From NCBI RefSeq assembly GCF_045788535.1, contig NZ_CP074074.1, positions 930,001-994,000 of the forward strand: a stretch of DNA of 64,000 nt. The letters are read 5' to 3'. Shown here in pieces: positions 9,299 through 17,144 of the stretch (the first letter of the stretch is position 1; every line of letters starts with the position of its first letter). The translations under genes were made by a program, and so were the position numbers. The stretch comes from Allotamlana fucoidanivorans. GTDB lineage: Bacteria; Bacteroidota; Bacteroidia; Flavobacteriales; Flavobacteriaceae. The notes beneath the pieces were generated by a model. It saw nothing but the letters and a program-made list of their open reading frames with translations. It had not been told where the DNA came from and searched no databases.

Positions 9299-9331
9299 GT
9301 TAAGTTTTGAATTATGATTTTGTTTCAAAAC
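9299..9331 (-). terminator. Probable terminator of the trhO-trhP-ferredoxin operon
   Basis: The arms 9304-9311 and 9324-9331 form an 8-bp perfect stem (GTTTTGAA and its complement) with a 12-base loop. On the minus strand it is followed by TTAACTTTTT. The stem is AT-rich and the T-run interrupted, so it is moderate evidence. Confidence 0.45.
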
Positions 9332-9349
9332 ATCCCTTTTATTAAATGT

Positions 9350-9580
9350 TTAAACTTGTTTCACCGAAATAATCTTTACAGGACATGCTTTTGCAGCATT
9401 ATCACAAGCATCAAAAATCAATTCATCATTTGATCTTAACGTGAAAAAACCTTTCTTGTTATTGGCGTGCAGCAACACGGTTTTTCCATCTTTTTTTGAC
9501 ATTTGAAACTGATTGGGAGCCAATTCTACGCAATAATTGCAACCAATACATTTATTACGTTGTAAAGTTACAACCACCAT
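9350..9580 (-). CDS. Small ferredoxin, single [4Fe-4S] cluster
   Basis: The 76-residue protein has C-I-G-C-N-Y-C at residues 11-17 and a fourth cysteine in A-K-A-C-P-V near residue 67, the ligand set of a one-cluster ferredoxin. An additional cysteine sits in D-A-C-D-N nearby and could form the disulfide often seen in this type. Ferredoxins carry single electrons in the cytoplasm. Its start codon shares a base with the stop of trhP, which implies co-translation. TrhP-type U32 proteins are reported to depend on an iron-sulfur cluster, so the ferredoxin may serve TrhP. That link is inference from gene order. Confidence 0.88.
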   Translation of the reverse strand: MVVVTLQRNKCIGCNYCVELAPNQFQMSKKDGKTVLLHANNKKGFFTLRSNDELIFDACDNAAKACPVKIISVKQV

Positions 9581-10824
9581 TAAGCTTCTACTTTATTTTC
9601 AACAATCTTGTACAGTTTGTCTGATTGACGAATTCTAAAAGGTAATTTCATAGTTACCATATCGCCCTTAATACCTTGATCATTTTTTTCATCATTCACA
9701 AAAAGCTCTGTTACTTCCATCTCTTGAGCGCCTGTGGTAGGCCCTGTCACCAAAATGGTATCTCCTATATTAATATTATAAGCTTCTATTTTAAACTCAC
9801 CCACTTGAGCTTTTGGAAAAAAGTGTGTGCCTTTGCCTATATAAACTTTCTTTTGTGTGGCATGAGACCCTGAACCTTTACTCCATTCGCCAAGCTTTTG
9901 CCCCAAATAATAACCGCTCCAAAATCCACGATTATAAACAGTTTCTAAGGTTTTCATCCACGAAATAACGTCATCTTTACTGTAAGTTCCGTTTTCTATA
10001 TTATCAATAGCTTCTCTATAACATCTTATAACTTTTGCTACATATTCTGGTGCTCGACCTCGACCTTCAATTTTTAATACTTTGATTCCAGCATCAACAA
10101 CCTCATCCAAAAAATCAATAGTACACAAATCTTTTGGAGACATAATGTACTCGTTATCAAGTTCCATCTCAAACCCAGTTTCTTGATCAATAACCGTATA
10201 CTTTTTTCTGCAATTTTGTTTACAAGCCCCTCTATTAGCCGATGAATTTTGAGAATGTAAACTCATATAACATTTTCCAGAAACCGCCATACATAGGGCG
10301 CCATGACCAAAAATTTCTATTTCTACTAATTTTCCTGAAGGTCCTTTAATTTGTTCTTTTTCTATTTGCTCCGTTATCTTTTTTACCTGACGCAGGCTTA
10401 ATTCACGACTAAGCACCATAGTATCGGCAAACATGGCATAAAACTTAACGGTTTCAATATTGGTTATATTGATTTGTGTAGAAATATGCACCTCCATACC
10501 AGCTTCACGCGCAGCCATAATCACAGCCTGATCCATAGCTATTACAGCCGTGATATCAGCTTCCTTAGCTTTGTTAATCAAAGTTTTTATAATGGACAAA
10601 TCGTGATCGTATATAATAGTATTTAAGGTTAAATACGTTCTTACATTTTTAGCTTTGCAGCGTTTTGAAATATCCTCCAAATCATCTAAGGTGAAGTTGA
10701 TGGATGCTCTGGCACGCATATTTAATTGTTCTACACCAAAGTATATGGAGTCGGCACCATTATCTAAAGCGGCTTGCAGCGATTCAAAATTTCCTGCTGG
10801 AGCCATTAATTCTATTTTTTGCAT
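9580..10824 (-). CDS. trhP: U32-family tRNA hydroxylation protein TrhP (prephenate-dependent)
   Basis: The N terminus M-Q-K-I-E-L-M-A-P-A-G-N-F is the standard beginning of U32 'collagenase-like' proteins. An upstream ATG at 10848 would add eight residues, but those lie inside trhO, so 10824 is preferred. Conserved cysteines occur in G-A-L-C-M-A-V-S-G-K-C and R-G-A-C-K-Q-N-C-R near residues 170-205. The U32 C-terminal beta domain covers about residues 320-410. In E. coli TrhP (YegQ) makes 5-hydroxyuridine at tRNA position 34 in a route that needs prephenate and iron-sulfur cluster assembly. Other U32 proteins act in ubiquinone synthesis or 23S rRNA modification, so TrhP rests on family similarity plus the trhO neighbour. 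Confidence 0.85.
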   Translation of the reverse strand: MQKIELMAPAGNFESLQAALDNGADSIYFGVEQLNMRARASINFTLDDLEDISKRCKAKNVRTYLTLNTIIYDHDLSIIKTLINKAKEADITAVIAMDQAVIMAAREAGMEVHISTQINITNIETVKFYAMFADTMVLSRELSLRQVKKITEQIEKEQIKGPSGKLVEIEIFGHGALCMAVSGKCYMSLHSQNSSANRGACKQNCRKKYTVIDQETGFEMELDNEYIMSPKDLCTIDFLDEVVDAGIKVLKIEGRGRAPEYVAKVIRCYREAIDNIENGTYSKDDVISWMKTLETVYNRGFWSGYYLGQKLGEWSKGSGSHATQKKVYIGKGTHFFPKAQVGEFKIEAYNINIGDTILVTGPTTGAQEMEVTELFVNDEKNDQGIKGDMVTMKLPFRIRQSDKLYKIVENKVEA

Positions 10825-10834
10825 AGCTGTAACG

Positions 10835-11908
10835 TTACGATCTATCAACCTTTAAGGTTTCAAAAATATTTCTTAAATCTTTCTTGTAAGGCAAATGATT
10901 GGCGCGTCCTTTTTTGAAAATATCATTACTATTTCCCTGGCCTTTTCTTAAGGCCTTTTGTTCTTCATAAGGCAGCGCATGAATTTCTTTACAGGTAGTT
11001 GAACAACAATTATTCATTTCTTCCTTGCAGGCATCACATTGAATAAACAATAAATGACAGGCATCATTAGCACAATTGGTATGTACATCAAACGGTGCAC
11101 CACATTGATGACATTGTGCAATAACATCATCTGTGATTTTTTCAGCGCGACGCTCATCAAATACAAAGTTTTTCCCAATAAACTTGTTTTCCAACGTTTT
11201 TTCGTTCACTTGTCTGGTGTATTCAATAATACCACCATCCAACTGAAATACATTTTTAAAGCCCTTGTGTTTAAAATAGGCACTGGCCTTTTCACAACGA
11301 ATACCACCTGTACAGTACATCACAAGGTTTTTGTCTTCTTTGTGTGTTTTTAAATCTGCTTCAATAATATCTAAAGATTCTCTAAACGTATCAACATCTG
11401 GAGTAATCGCATTTTTAAAATGCCCTATTTCACTTTCATAATGATTACGCATATCAACCAAAACGGTTTTTTCATCTTCAATTAATGTGTTGAAAGTCTC
11501 AGCGTTTACATGAACACCTTTATTGGTCACATCAAACGTGTCATCATTCAAACCATCAGCCACAATTTTGTGTCGCACCTTAACTTTTAGTTTTAGGAAC
11601 GACATATTATCTTGCTCTACGGCAATATTTAGTCGAATACCTTTTAAAAAATCGATGGTATCTAGGTGTGCTTTAAAGGCATTAAACCGATCAGCGGGAA
11701 GTGACAATTGCCCATTAATCCCCTCATGAGCAACATATATTCTGCCTAAAACATCTAATGTGTTCCAAACAACAAAAAGGTGGTCTCTAAATTCCTGAGG
11801 GTTTTCAATTTTGGCATATTGATAGAAAGATAGTGTTAACCGATCCTTTCCTGCTTTCTCGATTAACGCTGCTCTTTCTTTTGCACTTAATGTATTGTAC
11901 AGTTGCAT
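10835..11908 (-). CDS. trhO: Oxygen-dependent tRNA uridine-34 hydroxylase TrhO (rhodanese family)
   Basis: The 357-residue protein has the N-terminal acylphosphatase-like domain of the YceA/TrhO family at about 1-110. A rhodanese domain follows, with the active-site loop Y-C-T-G-G-I-R-C-E-K near residue 198. A C-terminal zinc-like part holds C-x-x-C pairs (Q-C-H-Q-C-G, Q-C-D-A-C-K) and C-C-S-T-T-C. TrhO uses molecular oxygen to hydroxylate U34 in tRNAs that decode NNU/NNA/NNG codons, giving ho5U. It is the first gene of an operon with trhP and a ferredoxin. A good Bacteroidota promoter lies 41 bases upstream of the start. Confidence 0.92.
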   Translation of the reverse strand: MQLYNTLSAKERAALIEKAGKDRLTLSFYQYAKIENPQEFRDHLFVVWNTLDVLGRIYVAHEGINGQLSLPADRFNAFKAHLDTIDFLKGIRLNIAVEQDNMSFLKLKVKVRHKIVADGLNDDTFDVTNKGVHVNAETFNTLIEDEKTVLVDMRNHYESEIGHFKNAITPDVDTFRESLDIIEADLKTHKEDKNLVMYCTGGIRCEKASAYFKHKGFKNVFQLDGGIIEYTRQVNEKTLENKFIGKNFVFDERRAEKITDDVIAQCHQCGAPFDVHTNCANDACHLLFIQCDACKEEMNNCCSTTCKEIHALPYEEQKALRKGQGNSNDIFKKGRANHLPYKKDLRNIFETLKVDRS

Positions 11909-11948
11909 GCTATACTAAATTTTTAAGTTAAAAGATTTTATAAGGCTG

Positions 11949-11978
11949 CAAAAATACAATTTTAAAGACGCCTTACAA
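11949..11978 (-). promoter_or_regulatory. Promoter of the trhO operon
   Basis: On the minus strand TTG at 11978-11976 is separated by exactly 19 bases from TATTTTTG at 11956-11949. This fits the Bacteroidota sigma-A consensus TTG-N19-TAnnTTTG. The trhO start lies 41 bases downstream. Confidence 0.65.
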
Positions 11979-11988
11979 TTTATTCCAT

Positions 11989-12022
11989 AAAAAAAGCACT
12001 CAAACCAACGCTTAAGTGCTTT
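11989..12022 (-). terminator. Orphan minus-strand intrinsic terminator between recA and trhO
   Basis: AAAGCACT at 12022-12015 pairs with AGTGCTTT on the other side of a 14-base loop. On the minus strand an uninterrupted T-run follows. No recognised gene ends here: trhO starts downstream of it and recA runs the other way. A short minus-strand transcript from the recA leader region is implied. Confidence 0.65.
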
Positions 12023-12034
12023 AATATGAGTTAG

Positions 12035-12142
12035 TCAACCTAGTTTTAAAATTAAAACGCCGTTATCATTTGGATGCACTACATCAAAATAGGTTGCGTA
12101 TTTTTTTCTAATTTATTTAAAAAATTTAGCATCATGAGACAT
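12035..12142 (-). pseudogene. Possible small gene interrupted by one in-frame stop
   Basis: From an ATG at 12142 the minus strand reads nine codons (M-S-H-D-A-K-F-F-K), a TAA, then 25 further sense codons in the same frame and a TGA at 12035. The second part reads I-R-K-K-Y-A-T-Y-F-D-V-V-H-P-N and ends L-I-L-K-L-G, which looks protein-like. An oriented intrinsic terminator follows 13 bases later. It may be a decayed small gene, a small RNA gene or chance. I do not recognise the peptide. Confidence 0.3.
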
Positions 12143-12164
12143 TTCGTTATGTTGAAAACTATTA

Positions 12165-12195
12165 TTGTGTCATGATAAAAGATGTAGTATTTTAG
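12165..12195 (+). promoter_or_regulatory. Candidate recA promoter
   Basis: TTG at 12165-12167 and TATTTTAG at 12188-12195 are 20 bases apart. The second box differs from TAnnTTTG at one position. The recA start is 31 bases downstream. The -33 side overlaps the right arm of an imperfect inverted repeat (12131-12141 with 12166-12176) that could be an operator. Confidence 0.42.
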
Positions 12196-12225
12196 CGAGC
12201 ATAATCTCAATAAAACATTTGATAA

Positions 12226-13227
12226 ATGAGCAGTGAAAAAGACGCTAAATTAAAGGCACTTAAACTTACTTTAGACAAACTAGATAAGGCCTACGGAAAA
12301 GGAACAGTAATGAAAATGAGTGATGCCGCAATACAAGATGTAGATGCCATTCCTTCTGGTTCATTGGGGTTAGATATTGCTTTAGGCGTTGGTGGGTATC
12401 CGCGTGGTAGAATTATTGAAATTTATGGTCCAGAATCGTCAGGTAAAACAACACTGACTTTACATGCTATTGCTGAAGCTCAAAAAACAGGGGGTATCGC
12501 TGCTTTTATTGATGCTGAGCATGCCTTTGATAGATTTTATGCCGAAAAACTAGGTATTGACATCGATAATTTAATTATATCTCAGCCAGATAATGGTGAA
12601 CAAGCCCTAGAAATTGCCGATAACCTTATCCGTTCTGGAGCTATTGATATAGTGGTTATTGACTCTGTTGCTGCATTAACTCCTAAAAGTGAAATTGAAG
12701 GTGAAATGGGCGACTCTAAAATGGGACTACATGCACGGTTGATGTCGCAAGCATTACGAAAACTTACGGCGTCAATTAGCAAAACCAACTGTACTGTAAT
12801 TTTTATCAATCAATTAAGAGAAAAAATTGGGGTTATGTTTGGAAACCCAGAGACTACCACTGGTGGTAACGCTTTGAAATTCTATGCTTCGGTAAGACTA
12901 GACATAAGACGTTCCACACAAATAAAAGAATCTGATGGTAACGTATCAGGAAACAAAACCAGAGTAAAAGTGGTAAAAAACAAAGTAGCACCACCATTTA
13001 AAACAGCTGAATTTGATATTATGTATGGTGAAGGCGTTTCAAAAGTTGGCGAAATTCTAGATTTAGCTGTAGAATATGAAATCGTTAAAAAAAGTGGCTC
13101 TTGGTTTAGTTATGACGAAACTAAATTAGGCCAAGGACGAGATGCTGTAAAAGCCTTAATAAAAGATAATCCAGAACTCATGGATGAACTGGAAGAAAAA
13201 GTCAGGCTGGCTGTTTCACAAGAATAA
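12226..13227 (+). CDS. recA: Recombinase RecA
   Basis: The 333-residue protein has the RecA core. Walker A is G-P-E-S-S-G-K-T-T near residue 67, Walker B is D-I-V-V-I-D-S-V near residue 142, and the loop G-G-N-A-L-K-F-Y near residue 213 is typical. RecA forms filaments on single-stranded DNA, drives strand exchange and triggers LexA cleavage. The C-terminal acidic tail is short. The gene stands alone between divergent trhO and its own terminator. I recognise no known SOS box, but an inverted repeat lies in the leader. Confidence 0.98.
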   Translation: MSSEKDAKLKALKLTLDKLDKAYGKGTVMKMSDAAIQDVDAIPSGSLGLDIALGVGGYPRGRIIEIYGPESSGKTTLTLHAIAEAQKTGGIAAFIDAEHAFDRFYAEKLGIDIDNLIISQPDNGEQALEIADNLIRSGAIDIVVIDSVAALTPKSEIEGEMGDSKMGLHARLMSQALRKLTASISKTNCTVIFINQLREKIGVMFGNPETTTGGNALKFYASVRLDIRRSTQIKESDGNVSGNKTRVKVVKNKVAPPFKTAEFDIMYGEGVSKVGEILDLAVEYEIVKKSGSWFSYDETKLGQGRDAVKALIKDNPELMDELEEKVRLAVSQE

Positions 13228-13232
13228 ACCAT

Positions 13233-13262
13233 AAAAATCTCGCAAAAGCGAGATTTTTTTTT
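13233..13262 (+). terminator. Intrinsic terminator of recA
   Basis: The arms 13233-13243 and 13248-13258 form an 11-bp perfect stem (AAAAATCTCGC and its complement) with an AAAA loop, and a long T-run follows. Confidence 0.9.
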
Positions 13263-13337
13263 ACCTCTACGCAACCTTTCCTTTTCATAAACATCTACAA
13301 CATATAAACATGTATTAAAACCCTGAATTTATTAATT

Positions 13338-13766
13338 ATGAAAAGATTAGTTTTTATTTGCCTAACACTTGTATTATTTTTGTCGTGTAGCACAGACAAT
13401 AACGATCATCCAAATTTTAGGCTTGAAGTTTTACCCGTTGAATCTGTTGTTGAAATTCCTGATGAGTTTGAATTGGGAGAAACTTACCCCATAACCATCT
13501 CTTACTTTAAACCATCAACGTGCCACAGTTTTTCTGAATTTTATTATGCAAAAGACAATAATGAACGAACTGTAGCGCCGATAGACATTGTTTTTGATAA
13601 AGATAATTGTGAAGCACTAGAAGATGAACTGGTAGAACAAACGTTTAATTTTACCGTTACTAGTAACGGGTCATACATCTTTAAGTTTTGGCAAGGTGAA
13701 GATGAAGAAGGCGAAGATCAATTTATTATAATTGAAGTACCAGTAGTTACTAGTCCTAGCGCCTAG
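13338..13766 (+). CDS. Lipoprotein of unknown function
   Basis: The 142-residue protein begins with a short signal peptide that ends in the lipobox L-F-L-S-C-S-T-D. The mature domain is acidic and appears all-beta, with an immunoglobulin-like rhythm (I-T-I-S-Y-F, F-N-F-T-V-T-S-N-G-S-Y-I-F-K-F-W). Two cysteines (near residues 55 and 88) could pair. I do not recognise a named family. It lies 24 bases upstream of the ECF sigma gene on the same strand, so it may share a transcript and report on the envelope, but this is context only. Confidence 0.8.
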   Translation: MKRLVFICLTLVLFLSCSTDNNDHPNFRLEVLPVESVVEIPDEFELGETYPITISYFKPSTCHSFSEFYYAKDNNERTVAPIDIVFDKDNCEALEDELVEQTFNFTVTSNGSYIFKFWQGEDEEGEDQFIIIEVPVVTSPSA

Positions 13767-13790
13767 TAAAAAAGATTTATTAATTAATAC

Positions 13791-14342
13791 ATGTTCCACT
13801 TGAGTTTAAAGCAACTCATAGAAAATTGTAAAATTAATGATACAAAAGCACAAGGTGAACTTTATAAGCTATATGCTAACAAACTATTCGCTTTGTGCTT
13901 AAAGTATTCAAGAAATCGTGTTGAAGCTGAAGATAATTTGCAAGACGCATTTCTGGTCATTTTAAAAAAAATTGAACAATATACATTTAAAGGTTCTTTT
14001 GAGGGCTGGATAAAACGTATCACGATTAACACTGTATTACAACGGTATAGAAGTGAAAAAGTTTTTGACCTTATTAGTGAGAACCAAATAGAAGATGATG
14101 AAGTAGAGATTGATGATGAATCCTTATCACTTGATTACCTTCTAAAAATTATACAAGAATTACCTGATAGATACCGATTGGTGTTTAACCTATATGTTCT
14201 AGATGGTTATTCGCATAAAGACATAGCAGATATGCTTAACATTACTATTGGCACCTCAAAATCAAATTTAGCCAGAGCTAGACAGATTTTGAAACAGCAT
14301 ATCAACCAGGAAAACAATAGCGAACAATCGCAATCATTATAA
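13791..14342 (+). CDS. ECF-type RNA polymerase sigma factor
   Basis: The 183-residue protein has sigma region 2 at about 25-90 (A-E-D-N-L-Q-D-A-F is the core-binding helix) and region 4 at about 120-175 with an HTH (S-H-K-D-I-A-D-M-L-N-I-T-I-G-T-S-K-S-N-L). It lacks regions 1 and 3, as is usual for extracytoplasmic function sigma factors. Its stop codon is immediately followed by the ATG of a single-pass membrane protein, the usual place of an anti-sigma factor. It probably directs transcription in response to an envelope signal. Its target promoters are unknown. Confidence 0.93.
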   Translation: MFHLSLKQLIENCKINDTKAQGELYKLYANKLFALCLKYSRNRVEAEDNLQDAFLVILKKIEQYTFKGSFEGWIKRITINTVLQRYRSEKVFDLISENQIEDDEVEIDDESLSLDYLLKIIQELPDRYRLVFNLYVLDGYSHKDIADMLNITIGTSKSNLARARQILKQHINQENNSEQSQSL

Positions 14343-15815
14343 ATGAGCGAAAAAAAACATATAGACAGAATATTTCAGGAACGTTTCAAAGACTTTGAAG
14401 CCACACCTAATGATGCTGTTTGGAACAATATTGAGGCCCAATTAAACGAAAAGAAGAAAAAACGTCGTATTATTCCTATTTGGTGGCGTTATGCTGGTAT
14501 TGCAGCCTTACTTGCTCTTTTATTTACCGTTGGAACTTTAATATTTAATGATACAGATACTGAACAGGAATTTCAAATTGTTGATACTGAAAACAACCCA
14601 TCAACCTCTACACATATAAATGCGATTAGTGATGAGTTGTCTAAGCCAACTAGTACAGATTCTGTTGAAACACCAGTTACGCACCCTACTTCGGTAGCTT
14701 CAAACAACTCTAGTGTTTCCAGTACCAAATCAAATTCAAGTATTATACGACAGAATATTCAAAAAAATACGCTTCAGAATGCAAAAAACCCATCAGATTC
14801 TGAAGATGTAGGACATAAAACCTCTATAAAAACAAGTGTTCAGTTAAAAAATCAAACTGCTTTTACTAAAAACCAGGTAAATCAAGCACCTTCTAAAGCA
14901 TCTGCTATTTTAATCAATAAAGATGAAGTAAAAGCATTTATTCAAGAGGCATCAAAAAATAATAGTGTGGCATCATCTGAATCTGAAACATTGAATAATT
15001 CTATAAATAAAAAAGACGAAAGAGAAAAAAATCATACGAACACCTTAACCATTGAAGAAGCTATTGAAAACAATAAAGTCTTAACTGAAAAAGAAAAACA
15101 ACCAAATAACAGGTGGAGTGTTGCCCCAAACGCTGCGCCTGTTTACTTTAGCACGTTAGGTGATGGCTCCTCTATTGATGAGCAGTTTAATAGAAACCCT
15201 AAATCAGGTGATATTAATATGAGCTATGGTATTTCAACAAGTTATGCCATTAATGACAAAATTAAAATTCGATCTGGTATTAACAAAGTTAACCTAGGCT
15301 ATAATACTAATAATGTTATTGTATATCAGTCTAGCCGATCCTCTAGCAGTGCGCTTCAAAATGTAAATACGGTTGATAAAAATAACGAAAGTGTGTCTTT
15401 TGCAAGCAAAGAAACTTTAAACATTGTTTCACCCGAAACCTTTTCCACCTCAAATACTACTATTAACCAAAACCTAGGCTACATTGAAATTCCATTAGAA
15501 ATTCAGTATGCTATATCAAATAGTAGACTAGGTATTAATGTTATTGGTGGTTTCAGTTCATTCTTTTTGAGTGATAATGAAATTCATCGTGAAAACCAAA
15601 ATGGGCAGCGTGATTATTTAGGGGAAGCTAATAATATTAACAGCACAAGTTATAGTGCCAATTTAGGTTTCGGACTTAACTATAAATTCACCAAAAAGGT
15701 TGATTTAAACTTAGAACCCATGTTTAAATATCAGTTTAACACCTTTAAAAATACGTCGGGTAATTTTACGCCATTTTTCATTGGTATTTATACCGGCTTT
15801 GCTATAAAGTTTTAG
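14343..15815 (+). CDS. Single-pass membrane protein with beta-barrel-like C terminus, ECF partner
   Basis: The 490 residues fall into four parts. A cytoplasmic N terminus of about 45 residues (H-I-D-R-I-F-Q-E-R-F, then A-V-W-N-N-I) is followed by one membrane segment at about 48-66. A Ser/Asn/Lys-rich low-complexity linker runs to about residue 255. The C-terminal region of about 230 residues has alternating beta strands and ends in G-F-A-I-K-F, like an outer-membrane barrel with a terminal aromatic. The N-terminal part resembles anti-sigma anchors, and the gene follows the sigma gene with no gap. Spanning from inner to outer membrane by one chain would be unusual. I assign no established function. 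Confidence 0.82.
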   Translation: MSEKKHIDRIFQERFKDFEATPNDAVWNNIEAQLNEKKKKRRIIPIWWRYAGIAALLALLFTVGTLIFNDTDTEQEFQIVDTENNPSTSTHINAISDELSKPTSTDSVETPVTHPTSVASNNSSVSSTKSNSSIIRQNIQKNTLQNAKNPSDSEDVGHKTSIKTSVQLKNQTAFTKNQVNQAPSKASAILINKDEVKAFIQEASKNNSVASSESETLNNSINKKDEREKNHTNTLTIEEAIENNKVLTEKEKQPNNRWSVAPNAAPVYFSTLGDGSSIDEQFNRNPKSGDINMSYGISTSYAINDKIKIRSGINKVNLGYNTNNVIVYQSSRSSSSALQNVNTVDKNNESVSFASKETLNIVSPETFSTSNTTINQNLGYIEIPLEIQYAISNSRLGINVIGGFSSFFLSDNEIHRENQNGQRDYLGEANNINSTSYSANLGFGLNYKFTKKVDLNLEPMFKYQFNTFKNTSGNFTPFFIGIYTGFAIKF

Positions 15816-15833
15816 ATTTTCGGTTAAATCTGA

Positions 15834-15896
15834 GTTTTGATTGTTGTTTATATAACAATCAAAACAAAAAAACTGCTCATCCCCAGAGCAGTTTTT
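15834..15896. terminator. Two hairpins between convergent genes, the second a bidirectional terminator
   Basis: The first hairpin pairs 15834-15845 with 15854-15865 (12 bp, perfect). The second pairs 15868-15878 with 15886-15896 around the loop ATCCCCA and has A-runs before and T-runs after. It can stop transcription from both the barrel protein gene and plsC. The plsC stop codon overlaps its right arm. Confidence 0.82.
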
Positions 15897-16635
15897 ATTT
15901 TTTATGAAAGGCTCTAAGCTGTTTTAAAATAATATCACGTGCTTGTTCACGTAAACGGGTTGTGGCATCAATTTTTAATCCCGAAGTAGGAATAAACCGA
16001 TGCATTTTTACACGCATTTTGCCTGGACCTCCACTATAAAACGTAAAAGAAAATCGCTTTTTACTATCGGCAAAAGTTAAGGGAACAATGGGTATTTGAT
16101 GATTAATAGCCAACCTAAACGCACCATCCTTAAATTCATCTAATTCAATATGCTCATCAGGTACGCCGCCTTCAGGAAAAATACATATACTCAATCCCGA
16201 CTGTAATCGGCGTTGCGCTCTTAAAAAAACCGCTTGCCTACTCCTGGCAGAACTTCTATCTACCAAAATACAGGTACGTTTATAAAAAAAGCCAAACAAG
16301 GGGATTTTTGCCAACTCGGCCTTACCAACAAAAACAAAAGGATTTTTTACACTAGCCAACATTAGCATAATATCAGCCATAGAGGTATGATTGGCAATAA
16401 ACATATAGCTCTTCCCTTGTTCTGGTATTTGTTCCCTTTGAATACGATAAGTAAACCCCATGCCTATTAAAATAAACTTAGCCCAAAATCGAGCTAACTT
16501 AAAAAAGAAAGGATACCAAGATTCTCTTGAAATGGAAATAAGAAGTATAGGAAAAAGGGCTAAAATTGGCACAGCCACCAAAACATAAAACCAAATACGG
16601 TATAAAATCCAGAATATATACTTTACTATGCTCAT
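15895..16635 (-). CDS. plsC: 1-acyl-sn-glycerol-3-phosphate acyltransferase
   Basis: The 246-residue enzyme transfers an acyl chain to lysophosphatidic acid in phospholipid synthesis at the inner membrane. The acyltransferase motif I is N-H-T-S-M-A-D (H-x4-D) near residue 84, and motif III is F-P-E-G-G near residue 154. A hydrophobic N terminus (residues 5-35) anchors it. A longer frame reaches 16716, but the start M-S-I-V-K-Y-I-F-W at 16635 fits homologues of about 245 residues. The gene stands alone and is convergent with the barrel protein gene. Confidence 0.9.
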   Translation of the reverse strand: MSIVKYIFWILYRIWFYVLVAVPILALFPILLISISRESWYPFFFKLARFWAKFILIGMGFTYRIQREQIPEQGKSYMFIANHTSMADIMLMLASVKNPFVFVGKAELAKIPLFGFFYKRTCILVDRSSARSRQAVFLRAQRRLQSGLSICIFPEGGVPDEHIELDEFKDGAFRLAINHQIPIVPLTFADSKKRFSFTFYSGGPGKMRVKMHRFIPTSGLKIDATTRLREQARDIILKQLRAFHKK

Positions 16636-16796
16636 CGGGGTCAAAAATACTATTATAACGTGAGTTTCTATGTTAAAAACCAAGTAAAAAGCCGTTATTT
16701 TGTTGTTTAATGGCATTGAAATCCTAGGAGGAGTTGCTACCTTTATTTAGACATAAAATCTAAGACTGTTTTTTAAAAAACATACATCTTAGAGAC

Positions 16797-17052
16797 ATGA
16801 AAAAAGCTACTACAGTGCTGAATTAAAGAAGCAAGTAGTTCGGTTAAGTTACCAGCGAGAGAATAAAAAGAATTAGCAAACGAGTTGGGTTTATAGGCCC
16901 AAAGGATTTATAAATGACGAAAGGTCGTCAATACAATAACATGCCCTAAACTAGAAAAACCAATACCTGATAACACATTAGAGGTTAAAAGACTGCGCAA
17001 AGCTCTTAGAGAAAAGGGACAAGAATTTTATCAATTTAAAAATGTAGTATAG
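16797..17052 (+). pseudogene. Decayed IS3-family transposase orfA
   Basis: Read across frames, the stretch gives S-A-E-L-K-K-Q-V-V-R-L-S-Y-Q-R-E-N, then K-E-L-A-N-E-L-G-L, A-Q-R-I-Y-K, and L-E-K-P-I-P-D-N-T-L-E-V-K-R-L-R-K-A-L-R-E-K. This is the HTH and leucine-zipper region of IS3-type OrfA. It is broken by one lost base near the start codon, a second frameshift after Q-R-E-N, and two in-frame stops, one before A-Q-R and one (TGA) where W is expected after R-I-Y-K. No orfB and no clear terminal inverted repeats remain. It marks an old insertion that has lost its catalytic gene. Confidence 0.85.
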
Positions 17053-17144
17053 GTCTTATAAAAATGTCCAACTTTTTATTACAAGTCCATAGAGTATACG
17101 CTAAATAATCAAAAACATACTTTTCCACACTCACTAGAGATGAT

